64,000 nucleotides of DNA, taken from NCBI GenBank assembly GCA_910579705.1, contig CAJTUI010000010.1, forward strand, positions 11,747-75,746, in the 5' to 3' direction. The notes under the pieces were generated by a model. It was not told where the DNA came from. It worked only from the letters and a program-made list of their open reading frames with translations, and ran no database searches. Below, in pieces: positions 8,101 to 16,186 of this stretch (its first letter is position 1; each line of letters opens with the position of its first letter). This stretch comes from an uncultured Christensenella sp. Lineage in GTDB: Bacteria > Bacillota > Clostridia > Christensenellales > Borkfalkiaceae. The position numbers and the translations under genes are program-made.

Positions 8101-10116
8101 TTATTTTACGGGCGTAAGGCGGACGACAAATCCGCCGTTTTTAATCATATCAAAGAATTCAATATCATCCTTGGTGATTTTAGCCGTTCTTCTCTCAACC
8201 TTCTGATAATCGGTCTCGTGGTTGGTGAAAATTTCCGCATTGTAGGTCACACCAGCCTCCAAAAACGAGAAAGAAACCTTTGCCGAATTAGGCACTATGG
8301 CGTTAGCGCCGGCAACCAACCACTCGTCGCCTGAACGCACCGCGCCAACGTAATATTTATCGGGTTCGCCGCCCAAAAACAAAGTTTCGTCGCACAGGGA
8401 GGGAATGTGTTTATAGAATTCTTTTATAAGAGTATTCTCGTATACGTATTCGAAATCCGCCATTGAAGGCGTACCGCTCTCCAATAGCACGGCGAGCGCC
8501 ATTTGATGAGCCATAGTCATACCGGTTGATAAAGGGTTTACTACGGGAGTAAAGTCACTCGGTCCTACAACCCTGCGGATAAAGAGTTCGTTCACGGCAT
8601 CGGATGCGCTTACACCCTTAAACTCATTACCTTTTATCGCCTCGCGGTTGATAACGTTGGGATATATTCTGCGTTCGCCCGTAGGCTTATTCGCACCGTG
8701 ACAGTTGACTAACATTTCACGTTTTGCACATTCCTGATAGATTTTTTCATACCAGTCGATAGTTCCTGTATCCTCGCCGTAAAACTTGGGATAATCCGTT
8801 GACTGTCCGTCAAAGAAGTCGATTTTTATGCCGCTTACACCCCAGCTCTTCCACTGGTCGAGCCTTTGCCTTAATGCTACCACGTTGCCCAAAGCGAAGT
8901 CATTGAACGAGTGACACCAAACCAATATTTTAACGTCCTTGTCGTTTGCCTCTTTTACGAACTGCTTAAACTGACTAACTTGCAGACCGTCGTTCCATCC
9001 GCCGTCAACCAATACGTATTTCCACCCCATTTCCTGGGCGAGGTTGACGTAGCGCCTATGCATTGCGTAATCGCCCTGCCCGGAAATATTGAGATATATA
9101 AGCCAGTTCCAGGCGGCGACGCCGGGTTCTACCCACTCGTAGTCAAAAGTCTTTTTCTCCTCCGCAGAGAGTGTATCGTAATCGTCGGGACGCCAGGGTT
9201 GAACGTCGTCAAACACTTTTTCAACGAGCTCGCTCTCCTGAACGGTTTTAAGGTCGCCGACTATACCGACGCGCCAAGGAGACTCGAACGGATAACTTAT
9301 TTTATTGTCGTCCACCAAATAGCCTGCGGGCGTGGGAACGGTCTGCAATACGCCCGTACCCTCGTTATCTTCGTGTTCCTTTAAGAAAGTACCGTAAAAG
9401 CCGCTGCCGATAAGGTCGGATTCGGTAATGAGCGAATATACCTGCGTGCCTTTCACCTTGTAAAGCATAGGCATTGAAAGATAAACGTCCGCCAACTCGT
9501 TAGGGCGCAAGTTCTGAAATTCATTTTCATAGGCAAAAAAATTGCCATTGCTGTTTATTGCGGCATACGGTTGTGCCCAGATAGTGCTCCCATCGGGAAT
9601 GGCAAACTCTGTTTTTTCCTCGTTCCAAATCATAGTGCCCGAAGTTCCGTCGCACTTTCTGACGTTGTAGCGAAAAGCGTATCCGTCGTCGTAAGAGCGC
9701 ACTATCAAATCGTATTCGAAAGTCCAACCCTTCAAGGTTATAGTCGTCTGGTTGCAGTTATAGTCAACTTTACTGTGTTTGCCCGAAACATTGTTGTAGG
9801 ACCCTTTAACGTTGTCAGTCTTTACGTTTTCCACGGAGAGAAGGCGTAAATCGTCCTCGGCTATATCTATACCGAGCGCGGATTTCTCTATAACGGTTAC
9901 GTTGTTGCGTTTGACTGTATAGCTTAAATTGCCTGCATAGTCCATTACCACTTCGGTTTTTATTTTGCCGTCCGGTGAAGAAGTTGCCCAAGTCGCCGTA
10001 TTTTCAAATTTAGAAGTATCAACTTCACCCGTGCAACCGCCCAACAGAGCGATTCCACCCGCAAGACTTCCGACAAACATTGTACCTAATAAAATGTTTA
10101 AAATTTTTCTTTTCAT
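8101..10116 (-). CDS. Glycoside hydrolase family 97 lipoprotein (alpha-glycosidase)
   Basis: The 671-residue protein starts with a lipoprotein signal (lipobox LLGGC, C28), so it is probably anchored on the outside of the membrane. It has the GH97 (SusB-like) layout: N-terminal beta-sandwich (about 35-300), TIM barrel with WNWLIYLN, GWKYVLVDGGWNDG and ILVWCHSF (about 335-560), and a C-terminal beta domain. GIKIDFFD places Asp433 at the barrel strand where retaining GH97 alpha-galactosidases carry their nucleophile; YPNVINREAIKGNE supplies conserved Glu492 and Glu498. Retaining chemistry and alpha-galactosidase-like specificity are inferences from that Asp. It probably trims an oligosaccharide before uptake by the neighbouring ABC system. 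AGAGGTATAAA precedes the ATG. Confidence 0.9.
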   Translation of the reverse strand: MKRKILNILLGTMFVGSLAGGIALLGGCTGEVDTSKFENTATWATSSPDGKIKTEVVMDYAGNLSYTVKRNNVTVIEKSALGIDIAEDDLRLLSVENVKTDNVKGSYNNVSGKHSKVDYNCNQTTITLKGWTFEYDLIVRSYDDGYAFRYNVRKCDGTSGTMIWNEEKTEFAIPDGSTIWAQPYAAINSNGNFFAYENEFQNLRPNELADVYLSMPMLYKVKGTQVYSLITESDLIGSGFYGTFLKEHEDNEGTGVLQTVPTPAGYLVDDNKISYPFESPWRVGIVGDLKTVQESELVEKVFDDVQPWRPDDYDTLSAEEKKTFDYEWVEPGVAAWNWLIYLNISGQGDYAMHRRYVNLAQEMGWKYVLVDGGWNDGLQVSQFKQFVKEANDKDVKILVWCHSFNDFALGNVVALRQRLDQWKSWGVSGIKIDFFDGQSTDYPKFYGEDTGTIDWYEKIYQECAKREMLVNCHGANKPTGERRIYPNVINREAIKGNEFKGVSASDAVNELFIRRVVGPSDFTPVVNPLSTGMTMAHQMALAVLLESGTPSMADFEYVYENTLIKEFYKHIPSLCDETLFLGGEPDKYYVGAVRSGDEWLVAGANAIVPNSAKVSFSFLEAGVTYNAEIFTNHETDYQKVERRTAKITKDDIEFFDMIKNGGFVVRLTPVK

Positions 10117-10128
10117 TTTATACCTCTA

Positions 10129-11898
10129 TTATTGCAGTTCCGCACATACCGCGGCGGTAAAATCGGTTAAAACCTTGTCGAAGTCGGGATTTGTCTCGTC
10201 GAACAAAGGAATGAAATACGTCTCCGAAGCAATTTTGTTGTAAATCTGTTTCCCGTTCTTGTATCCGTCGTACGTATAGAAATTTTCGGGTTTACCAATT
10301 GTCAAAATCAAGTCCTTGTAAAAGTCGTCCATCTTTTCCGCGTCGTAAGCCGACTTTCTTACGGGAGCCCAGCCTTTTTCCGTGAACATGTAGGAGTGCT
10401 TGCTGCAATAGTCCGCAAACACCGCCGCAGCCGCAAGCTGCGTATCCGAACAGTTTTGCGCCTTGTAGAAAGCGAGTCCGAACGTATTTACGGGTATTCT
10501 GGCTGCCTCGGGAGTATCGGCGTCGGTGAAGAGCCCCGAAAGGGGAACCGCTCCGATAACGGAAGAATTGTTTATTACGTTTCTGCTTACGCCGTCGGAG
10601 TCCTTTATCCAGGTAACCAATCCAAAGAGCGACGTACCCGCAATCACCCGATTGACAGGCTCGGCCGTGTTGCCCGAGTTGCCGCAATGCAGTGAACTGT
10701 TGTGCGAAAAGAGATTGTATGTGTTTTTAAGCGCGGTGAGTGCGTTATCCCTATTGTCCGCCCAATTATTCAAATAGAAACCGTCGGAATAAGAATAGTA
10801 CTCCGCGCTGTTCTGCAAGAAAGCGGTGTGCGCAGGTCCCTCTTTAAACGACCATTCGAGGTTTGTATGCATAGAAGTGAATTCGGTTGAATTTTCGCCC
10901 TCGTAAGCCTTTTTGAGCAATGCTGAAAGCTCGGTATAGTTCGTGGGCAACACGCCGCCGTTATATTTTTGCAAAAGCGCTTTGTTGTATACGAGATAGG
11001 GCACGTTTGCAAACATAGGCACGGAAGTCATTGCGCGATTATAGATACTGTCTTTTAATGCGCCCTCGTACCAATCGCCGTAGTCGAGTTCTATACCCGC
11101 CATAGCGTAAATATCGTTTACCGAATAATAAGTGTTTTCGTTAACGCTCTTTTCGGGTGTGTTCTGTGAACGCAACGAGAAGGTACCCTGGTCGCTGAGC
11201 GCTTCCGTGGCGTTTACACTTATTTTACCTTCGTATTCCTTATTAAACTGTTCGGCTATTTTCTGATATATTTCGGTATCCATTCCGTTGCCCGAAAGCC
11301 ATACGTTTACCTGAACGTTTTCATAAATAGGGTTACCCTCCGTATCGCGTCGAATAGTATCAGAGTGCTCGTATCCTGCATACAGAGTGATATCGCCGTT
11401 GGGCTTGTCGGTTGCAAAATCCCACTTTTGGGTAGCCGCTGCGTCCTTGTACCAACCCGTCTGCTTCATACCTTTTCGGGAAGCGTCGGCAGGGATGTAC
11501 TTTTCCTCAATTATTTCGTCCCTTTCCACACTCGCAGTAACGCCGAGACGGCAACCGGGATAGTTATAATCAAACGTAACCAAAGCCCTACCCTCGTACA
11601 CCTTCCACGCGGCATATAGATTAGTATCCTTTTTTATACGCTGCGAAAAGTCATATTTATTTTTGCAATTCGCGTCCGAATACCAGCCCTCGAGCTTGAA
11701 CCCCTCACGCGGGGCTTTCCAATCGAGCGCGGAAGTGCCGGTGTAAACCTGTACCGTTCTATCCTCCGCACCATCGTAATTCAGATGATAAACAACTTTT
11801 ACCCTTTCACCCGAGTTTGAGCACGCAGCGAAAGGTATGGCGCAAAACGCCATCATAATGCAGAGTATCAGGGAAATAATCTTAATTTTTTTGCTCAT
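10129..11898 (-). CDS. Sugar-binding lipoprotein with two N-terminal InlB-type repeats
   Basis: This 589-residue lipoprotein (lipobox PFAAC, C26) has two parts. Residues about 33-99 and 104-178 are two InlB B-repeat (Listeria-Bacteroides repeat, Flg_new) units, recognisable by the endings GWYSDANCKNKYDF and GWYKDAAATQKWDF followed by TNLYAAW or ITLYAGY. From about residue 193 onward it is an extracellular solute-binding protein (VNVWLSGNGMDTEIYQKI). The repeats usually occur in surface adhesins, so their fusion to a transport receptor is unusual; they may act as a stalk or as glycan or wall contacts. TAGGAG precedes the ATG. It lies 12 bases upstream of the GH97 gene. It may supply the same permease pair as the lipoprotein at 6637-8076. 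Confidence 0.88.
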   Translation of the reverse strand: MSKKIKIISLILCIMMAFCAIPFAACSNSGERVKVVYHLNYDGAEDRTVQVYTGTSALDWKAPREGFKLEGWYSDANCKNKYDFSQRIKKDTNLYAAWKVYEGRALVTFDYNYPGCRLGVTASVERDEIIEEKYIPADASRKGMKQTGWYKDAAATQKWDFATDKPNGDITLYAGYEHSDTIRRDTEGNPIYENVQVNVWLSGNGMDTEIYQKIAEQFNKEYEGKISVNATEALSDQGTFSLRSQNTPEKSVNENTYYSVNDIYAMAGIELDYGDWYEGALKDSIYNRAMTSVPMFANVPYLVYNKALLQKYNGGVLPTNYTELSALLKKAYEGENSTEFTSMHTNLEWSFKEGPAHTAFLQNSAEYYSYSDGFYLNNWADNRDNALTALKNTYNLFSHNSSLHCGNSGNTAEPVNRVIAGTSLFGLVTWIKDSDGVSRNVINNSSVIGAVPLSGLFTDADTPEAARIPVNTFGLAFYKAQNCSDTQLAAAAVFADYCSKHSYMFTEKGWAPVRKSAYDAEKMDDFYKDLILTIGKPENFYTYDGYKNGKQIYNKIASETYFIPLFDETNPDFDKVLTDFTAAVCAELQ

Positions 11899-11975
11899 AT
11901 AATTCTCCTAATTGCTTATTAACGTCTAACAGCTCTCCCCCCGCAGGGAAAGCTGCAAGACCCTATTTTATTTTG

Positions 11976-14411
11976 TTATGCCTCAGGCGTTGCGGGCGTC
12001 TCGGTTATCTCCTCACCCGTTGCTTCGCCGAGAGTCGTACCGTAATTCAATACGCAGTCGATTTTAAAGCCGCCGGGACAGTTATGGAAATTGTAATCAT
12101 CGCCGATTGCGCCCACGCCGAACGCGGTGAGTGATTGCCCCGCCTCGAACATACCTTCGAACGTGCAAACTTTGACGTAACCGTCTGACTTTGCAAGCAG
12201 AACGTCAACGTTGCCGGTCGCGGAATCGTATTTCATAACCAGATAAATTCCGTCCGCCATAAATGCTTCGCCGTAAGCGTTCATATCCCAACCGTGATTA
12301 CCAAAACTGAAACCTTCTATAGGTTGCCATAAATTAGCTTTTAAAACTTCTGCGCCTTTATTGTTATGATCGGTATCACTGTGAATTCCAAAGTGTGCGT
12401 TTTCCCAATTTCGCCAATGTAACTCTACCCAATGTTTAGAGCCGCCGACAGTCATCCACACGCCAAGGTGAATTTCTTCGTACTGTTCGTTAGTCCAACC
12501 GCCTTTCTCATTGTCCGTAGAAAGCTTTAAGGATACGTATGCGTCACCGCTGACGCCCTCCGCAAGATCTACGTTTACCGTGGGAGTATTATCTTTAATC
12601 TGTTGATATACGAACGCACCGGTATCTAAATTCATATCCGCCGTGCCGATATTAAATCCGGACAGGTCTAATTGTGTCATACCGTCTGCAAGGACTACCT
12701 TAGCTTTAAGGGTTGTACCCAACAGATCGCAGGTTGCAGTCCACTCGCCGAGCTTGACGTTCGTTAAGGTAACTTTGCCGTCTGATACAGTGAGATTAAT
12801 GTCGCTTTGTCCGTCCTTTTTGAGAGTGAGCGTCTTTCCGTTGTAAACCGCGTCTACGGCGACTTCGCCCGAGAATTTATCGCTGACAAACACTACGTGT
12901 ACGGTGTGCGTTTTATTTGTCGCGGTGTAAGTTACGTCGCCCGTTTCCTCCAAAACGCGGGGTGTTCCGCCGTCAACGGTGACCGTCGCAATCTTATTTT
13001 GGGGAACTGTTACGGTAATCGTAGCCGTTTCACCGTAGGAGTAGCCCGCTTTACTTGCCGCAACGTTCGCGCCGTCAACTTCGTCTTTGTTGCCGGTGAT
13101 ATTTACGATGGACTTCCACTCGGAAACTTCGCCGCTAACCGCCGCGTTCACCGTAGTACCGTAGCCGATCGTAAAGGTGAATTCCCTGTCTATGCCGCTG
13201 TTATGCGAGCCGCCCGCCCATTTGGTGTCTGTTTCTCCTTCAGTTACTCCGAATCCTTGGAATTTACCGTTCTTTTCAAACATTTCCTCTTCGGTATATA
13301 CAAGAATGTACGTTTCGCCGTCGGAGAGATATACGTTTACGTTACCCGTCGCAGCTTCGTATTGATAAATGAAATATACGCCGCCGTCTATAATTGCTCC
13401 GCCGTACGTTCCGAAACTCCAACCTTTTTCTTTATCGTCCCATCCCTGGAAATTAGGCTTAAGGAGATGAGTTACAACCGCGTCATATCCGCGATAATTC
13501 ACCTCGCCCATATCCTTATCCTGATTTTCCGTCTGCCAGTTTTTCACGTCGCTTGAAAAACCGATGTTGGTGCGCTCCCAGTTGCGCCAGTTGAAGTTTA
13601 TAATATGTTCCGCGCCGTTTACGGTCATCGCAACGCCGAAGCGCATTTCGTCCAGTTTTTTCGTCCAATCAAGGAAATCCGAGCCTGTTGCAATCTTCAA
13701 CGCTACGTACTGGTCGCCCGAAGCTTCTTCAGCAAGATTCATTTTTGCGGTTTCATGTGACTGTCTGTGCCACGTGAACGAGCCGGTATTCATATTTATT
13801 TTCGCCGTGCCCGAGGTAAGTCCCGAAAGGTCTAATTCGCTAATCGATTCATCGACTGTTACTGTAGTTTTAACAGTCGTTCCAAAAAGATTGCAAGTTG
13901 CCGTCCACTCGCCGAGTTTGACGTTCGTTAAGGTTACTTTGCCGTCGGTTACGGTGAGTTCGACGTCAGTCTGTCCGTCCTTTTTGAGTGTGAGCGTCTT
14001 TCCGTTAAACTTTTCGTTCACGGTAACCTCGCCCGAAAAGTTATCCTTTCTACCGCATTCGCACTCGCCGTTTACGAAATTGTGCGGAGCGCGGGAACCC
14101 ACTTGCTCTTGATTGTCCTCGGGGCATACCTTCCAATGCTCGGTATCGCTCGTTTTCCACTTGGTGTATGCGTGGGTGTGAGGCTCTGTGTAACCACAGT
14201 CTATGCATGCGCCATCCGTTCCGAATTCGTGGTCCGCAACAGAGTTTTCGTCCTTTGCGCTGTCGTCGGGGCAGACGAGCCAATGCTGCGTTTCGTTGCT
14301 TACCCATTTGGTGTAGGTGTGTTCATGCTTCTCACCGCAGCCGACGAATGCGCCCGTAGCAAACATGCACAGAACAGCCGATGCGGCAATCAACAACTTT
14401 TTCTTTTTCAT
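11976..14411 (-). CDS. Surface lipoprotein with Cys/His repeats and two duplicated beta-rich modules
   Basis: I start this 811-residue protein at 14411 (MKKKKLLIAASAV) because GGAGGTAGTT precedes it; an earlier in-frame ATG would lie upstream across the promoter leader. A lipoprotein signal ends at C25 (AFVGC). Residues about 28-123 hold three short Cys/His/Trp repeats (HTYTKWVSNETQHWLVC, HAYTKWKTSDTEHWKVC, ECECG), the zinc-ribbon-like type common on Clostridia surface proteins. Then come two copies of a module starting FSGEVTVNEKFNGKTLTL and FSGEVAVDAVYNGKTLTL, each followed by a jelly-roll-like segment with WRNWE; a separate beta domain lies between them. It opens the sugar operon, so carbohydrate binding is plausible. 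No catalytic motif was recognised. Confidence 0.8.
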   Translation of the reverse strand: MKKKKLLIAASAVLCMFATGAFVGCGEKHEHTYTKWVSNETQHWLVCPDDSAKDENSVADHEFGTDGACIDCGYTEPHTHAYTKWKTSDTEHWKVCPEDNQEQVGSRAPHNFVNGECECGRKDNFSGEVTVNEKFNGKTLTLKKDGQTDVELTVTDGKVTLTNVKLGEWTATCNLFGTTVKTTVTVDESISELDLSGLTSGTAKINMNTGSFTWHRQSHETAKMNLAEEASGDQYVALKIATGSDFLDWTKKLDEMRFGVAMTVNGAEHIINFNWRNWERTNIGFSSDVKNWQTENQDKDMGEVNYRGYDAVVTHLLKPNFQGWDDKEKGWSFGTYGGAIIDGGVYFIYQYEAATGNVNVYLSDGETYILVYTEEEMFEKNGKFQGFGVTEGETDTKWAGGSHNSGIDREFTFTIGYGTTVNAAVSGEVSEWKSIVNITGNKDEVDGANVAASKAGYSYGETATITVTVPQNKIATVTVDGGTPRVLEETGDVTYTATNKTHTVHVVFVSDKFSGEVAVDAVYNGKTLTLKKDGQSDINLTVSDGKVTLTNVKLGEWTATCDLLGTTLKAKVVLADGMTQLDLSGFNIGTADMNLDTGAFVYQQIKDNTPTVNVDLAEGVSGDAYVSLKLSTDNEKGGWTNEQYEEIHLGVWMTVGGSKHWVELHWRNWENAHFGIHSDTDHNNKGAEVLKANLWQPIEGFSFGNHGWDMNAYGEAFMADGIYLVMKYDSATGNVDVLLAKSDGYVKVCTFEGMFEAGQSLTAFGVGAIGDDYNFHNCPGGFKIDCVLNYGTTLGEATGEEITETPATPEA
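12729..12843 (-). repeat. Direct repeat, copy 2 (gene-internal duplication)
   Basis: This stretch matches 13893-14007 closely at DNA level (for example gacgttcgttaaggt and ccgtcctttttgag occur in both). It encodes the start of the second FSGEV module of the surface lipoprotein. The high nucleotide similarity points to a fairly recent internal duplication. Confidence 0.8.
13893..14007 (-). repeat. Direct repeat, copy 1 (gene-internal duplication)
   Basis: First copy of the duplicated segment inside the surface lipoprotein gene; the partner is at 12729-12843, about 1.16 kb away in the same orientation. Confidence 0.8.
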
Positions 14412-14444
14412 AACTACCTCCTTATCTTCCGATAAAAAATATTT

Positions 14445-14459
14445 TGTTCGGCGCGAACA
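14445..14459. promoter_or_regulatory. Candidate repressor operator (CG-rich inverted repeat)
   Basis: TGTTCG and CGAACA flank a 3-base centre (GCG). The site lies about 12-27 bases downstream of the expected transcription start of the promoter at 14479-14507, a typical blocking position for a repressor. The LacI-family protein of the same operon is the obvious candidate binder, but this is inference. Confidence 0.4.
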
Positions 14460-14478
14460 CCTTTTGATTTGTAATTTC

Positions 14479-14507
14479 ATTATACTACACACATAAGGGA
14501 ATTTCAA
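14479..14507 (-). promoter_or_regulatory. SigA-type promoter of the sugar operon
   Basis: On the minus strand a -35 TTGAAA (14502-14507) and a -10 TATAAT (14479-14484) are separated by 17 bases, about 68 bases upstream of the lipoprotein start at 14411. Gaps further down the operon are short (4-77 bases), so this promoter may drive everything to position 1. Confidence 0.8.
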
Positions 14508-14523
14508 ACATTAAGATTAATGT
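14508..14523. promoter_or_regulatory. Palindrome ACATTAA-GA-TTAATGT adjoining the -35
   Basis: Seven-base arms ACATTAA/TTAATGT around a two-base centre directly abut the -35 hexamer of the sugar-operon promoter. The same arms form the core of the 40-bp palindrome at 15888-15927, which also lies just upstream of a promoter. Position upstream of -35 suits an activator, or a repressor overlapping the RNA polymerase site. Confidence 0.55.
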
Positions 14524-14531
14524 AACACCTG

Positions 14532-15803
14532 CTAAACAATCCCGTCTATACTGTCAACCCCGTTAGTAGAGGACCGTTTTGACGCCGCAAAATCTATTGC
14601 GAAAGATACGCATGCTCTTACCATTAATATAATGCCGAAGATAAGCGGCATAAATTTTGCCACGATACGCGCCGAAAAAGAGAAGCCGCAAACAAACGTT
14701 AAAACCGCTGTAAAAATTGCAGAAAATAACACAAAACAATTAGACTTTTTGTAATAATTTGTATAACTTTGGTTATTTCTTCCTTTCACTGCCTTGCCTA
14801 TAAGCCATAAAAGCAGCGCCAGCGCTATCGGGATGATAAATAAAAAAGGTATCTGCATAATTACCGTATAAAAGTACGAACCTACCGCCGCGCCTGCCGA
14901 GTCGTAGAATATTTGCTTTATAAATCCGTTTATATCGGTTACTTCGCCGTCGGGCTGCCCGTCGTAATATCCGCCGAACACCACAGGAACTCCCCTGTCC
15001 GAAGTAAACGAACCCGTGCATAATTCATCGAATACGTACAAATAATCGGATTTTCCGCCTATTATATAGTTTATATAATAATAATCACATAATACAGGCG
15101 CTTTTGCACCTTTCAACAACGAGCCCGCACCAACGTAATAATATTTTATAAATAAATAATAGAGCTGCTCTGCGTACTCTTCATCGTTCATATTTTGTTT
15201 GTCGCCATTTAACTTTTTGTAGTCGTCTGCGGCAGATTTATTAAACTTTTCGCCCCCTTCGACGCTTACCTGTTCCAGAAACCCGATATGCCGCGCAGTG
15301 TCTTCATCGGTTAATATAAGTTCTTCGTCAAGATAGCGTATTTTAAGCAAATATTGCTTTTTATCCTCTTCATCCAGCGCAAGATACGTTTCATAATCGA
15401 TTTCTTCTTCGCCCTTTATCACATATTGAGTAAAACGTATAAGCGTGTCCGAAGGGCGCGTGTCCACAATCAGATTATAACCGTCAGAGCAATATTTTTC
15501 TTTATCCGCTTCGCTTGTATAGGTATTTATCTTAACAGGGTAACCGGCTTTTTCGTCATTAATTTTGACGTAAGCTTTACCGTTCTCAAATGCGTTTTCC
15601 GCAAACTGACGATACTTTGCCGTATTTTCATAATGGGTTGAAAACGGAACAATATCCGCCGCGTAAAAGCCGACAAAAAATAATAAAAACGTAAAAGCGG
15701 CAGAAAGAATAATTGACAATGCCCCCGTTTTATTCGATTTTTTTGCTTGCTTTTCCGAAAAAAAACCGAGAAAATAAAATTTTAACCATTCTACTACGCC
15801 CAT
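14532..15803 (-). CDS. Membrane protein of unknown function
   Basis: I do not recognise this 423-residue protein. After a short cytoplasmic start (FLGFFSEKQAKKSNK) it has one hydrophobic segment (about 28-50), then a long, probably extracytoplasmic, acidic and Tyr-rich domain of some 260 residues. A cluster of about three or four hydrophobic segments follows toward the C-terminus. The overall plan (one helix, outside domain, helix cluster) resembles DUF1189/YvdJ-type proteins found beside maltodextrin genes, but I see no clear sequence match. AAAGGAGTTATAA precedes the ATG. It has its own promoter and ends just before the promoter of the sugar operon, and it shares that operon's palindrome motif upstream, so a linked function is plausible. 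Confidence 0.75.
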   Translation of the reverse strand: MGVVEWLKFYFLGFFSEKQAKKSNKTGALSIILSAAFTFLLFFVGFYAADIVPFSTHYENTAKYRQFAENAFENGKAYVKINDEKAGYPVKINTYTSEADKEKYCSDGYNLIVDTRPSDTLIRFTQYVIKGEEEIDYETYLALDEEDKKQYLLKIRYLDEELILTDEDTARHIGFLEQVSVEGGEKFNKSAADDYKKLNGDKQNMNDEEYAEQLYYLFIKYYYVGAGSLLKGAKAPVLCDYYYINYIIGGKSDYLYVFDELCTGSFTSDRGVPVVFGGYYDGQPDGEVTDINGFIKQIFYDSAGAAVGSYFYTVIMQIPFLFIIPIALALLLWLIGKAVKGRNNQSYTNYYKKSNCFVLFSAIFTAVLTFVCGFSFSARIVAKFMPLIFGIILMVRACVSFAIDFAASKRSSTNGVDSIDGIV

Positions 15804-15849
15804 TTATAACTCCTTTAAATAAATTTTATAAGCCGTATAACCCAATTGA

Positions 15850-15878
15850 ATTATAACACTTAACAGTCAAAAAAACAA
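15850..15878 (-). promoter_or_regulatory. Promoter of the membrane protein gene (extended -10)
   Basis: TATAAT at 15850-15855 is preceded by TG one base upstream (extended -10), with a weak -35 TTGTTT at 15873-15878, 17 bases away. It lies about 47 bases upstream of the ATG at 15803. Confidence 0.55.
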
Positions 15879-15887
15879 TAGCCACTA

Positions 15888-15927
15888 ATTCTGCGGTTTA
15901 CATTAAATTTAATGTAAACCGCAGAAT
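15888..15927. repeat. Perfect 40-bp palindrome
   Basis: Two 20-base arms meet with no loop. The centre reads ACATTAAATTTAATGT. There is no T-run on either side, and it sits about 10 bases upstream of the -35 of the membrane-protein promoter, so it looks like a protein-binding site rather than a terminator. Its core shares arms with 14508-14523. Confidence 0.85.
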
Positions 15928-16014
15928 ACCGCCATTTTCTGTTTCGCGCATAAAGTGAGCAGTCTCCATAAGCTGCGAACCATGAAAATCCGGATTTAGA
16001 AATGGACTAATAGA

Positions 16015-16042
16015 AAACCGTTTAGCGACTGCTAAACGGTTT
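16015..16042. terminator. Bidirectional intrinsic terminator
   Basis: A 12-bp perfect stem (AAACCGTTTAGC) with loop GACT is flanked by T-rich sequence in both directions. It probably ends transcription of the ATPase gene at 16187-17386. Confidence 0.75.
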
Positions 16043-16186
16043 GTTTTACTTATTAGATAAAAACGTTTTCATGGCTAATGTGGTGGAATTATCTTTTATT
16101 GGCAATGTTACTTCAACAGACTTTTTTGAAACGTGCTTTTTATAGACTTTATACTTATTTTTTATACGATACGCACATACAAGAAA

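Larger units (their letters stand above)
15804..16186. other. Intergenic region
   Basis: Between the membrane protein and the DUF4143 ATPase I see the promoter (15850-15878), the palindrome (15888-15927) and a terminator hairpin (16015-16042). Nothing further was recognised in 16043-16186, an AT-rich stretch without a credible gene. Confidence 0.7.

Noticed and set aside
15888..15927. 40-bp palindrome as a transcription terminator
   Set aside because: No T-run follows on either strand, and the upstream-of-promoter position does not suit a terminator.
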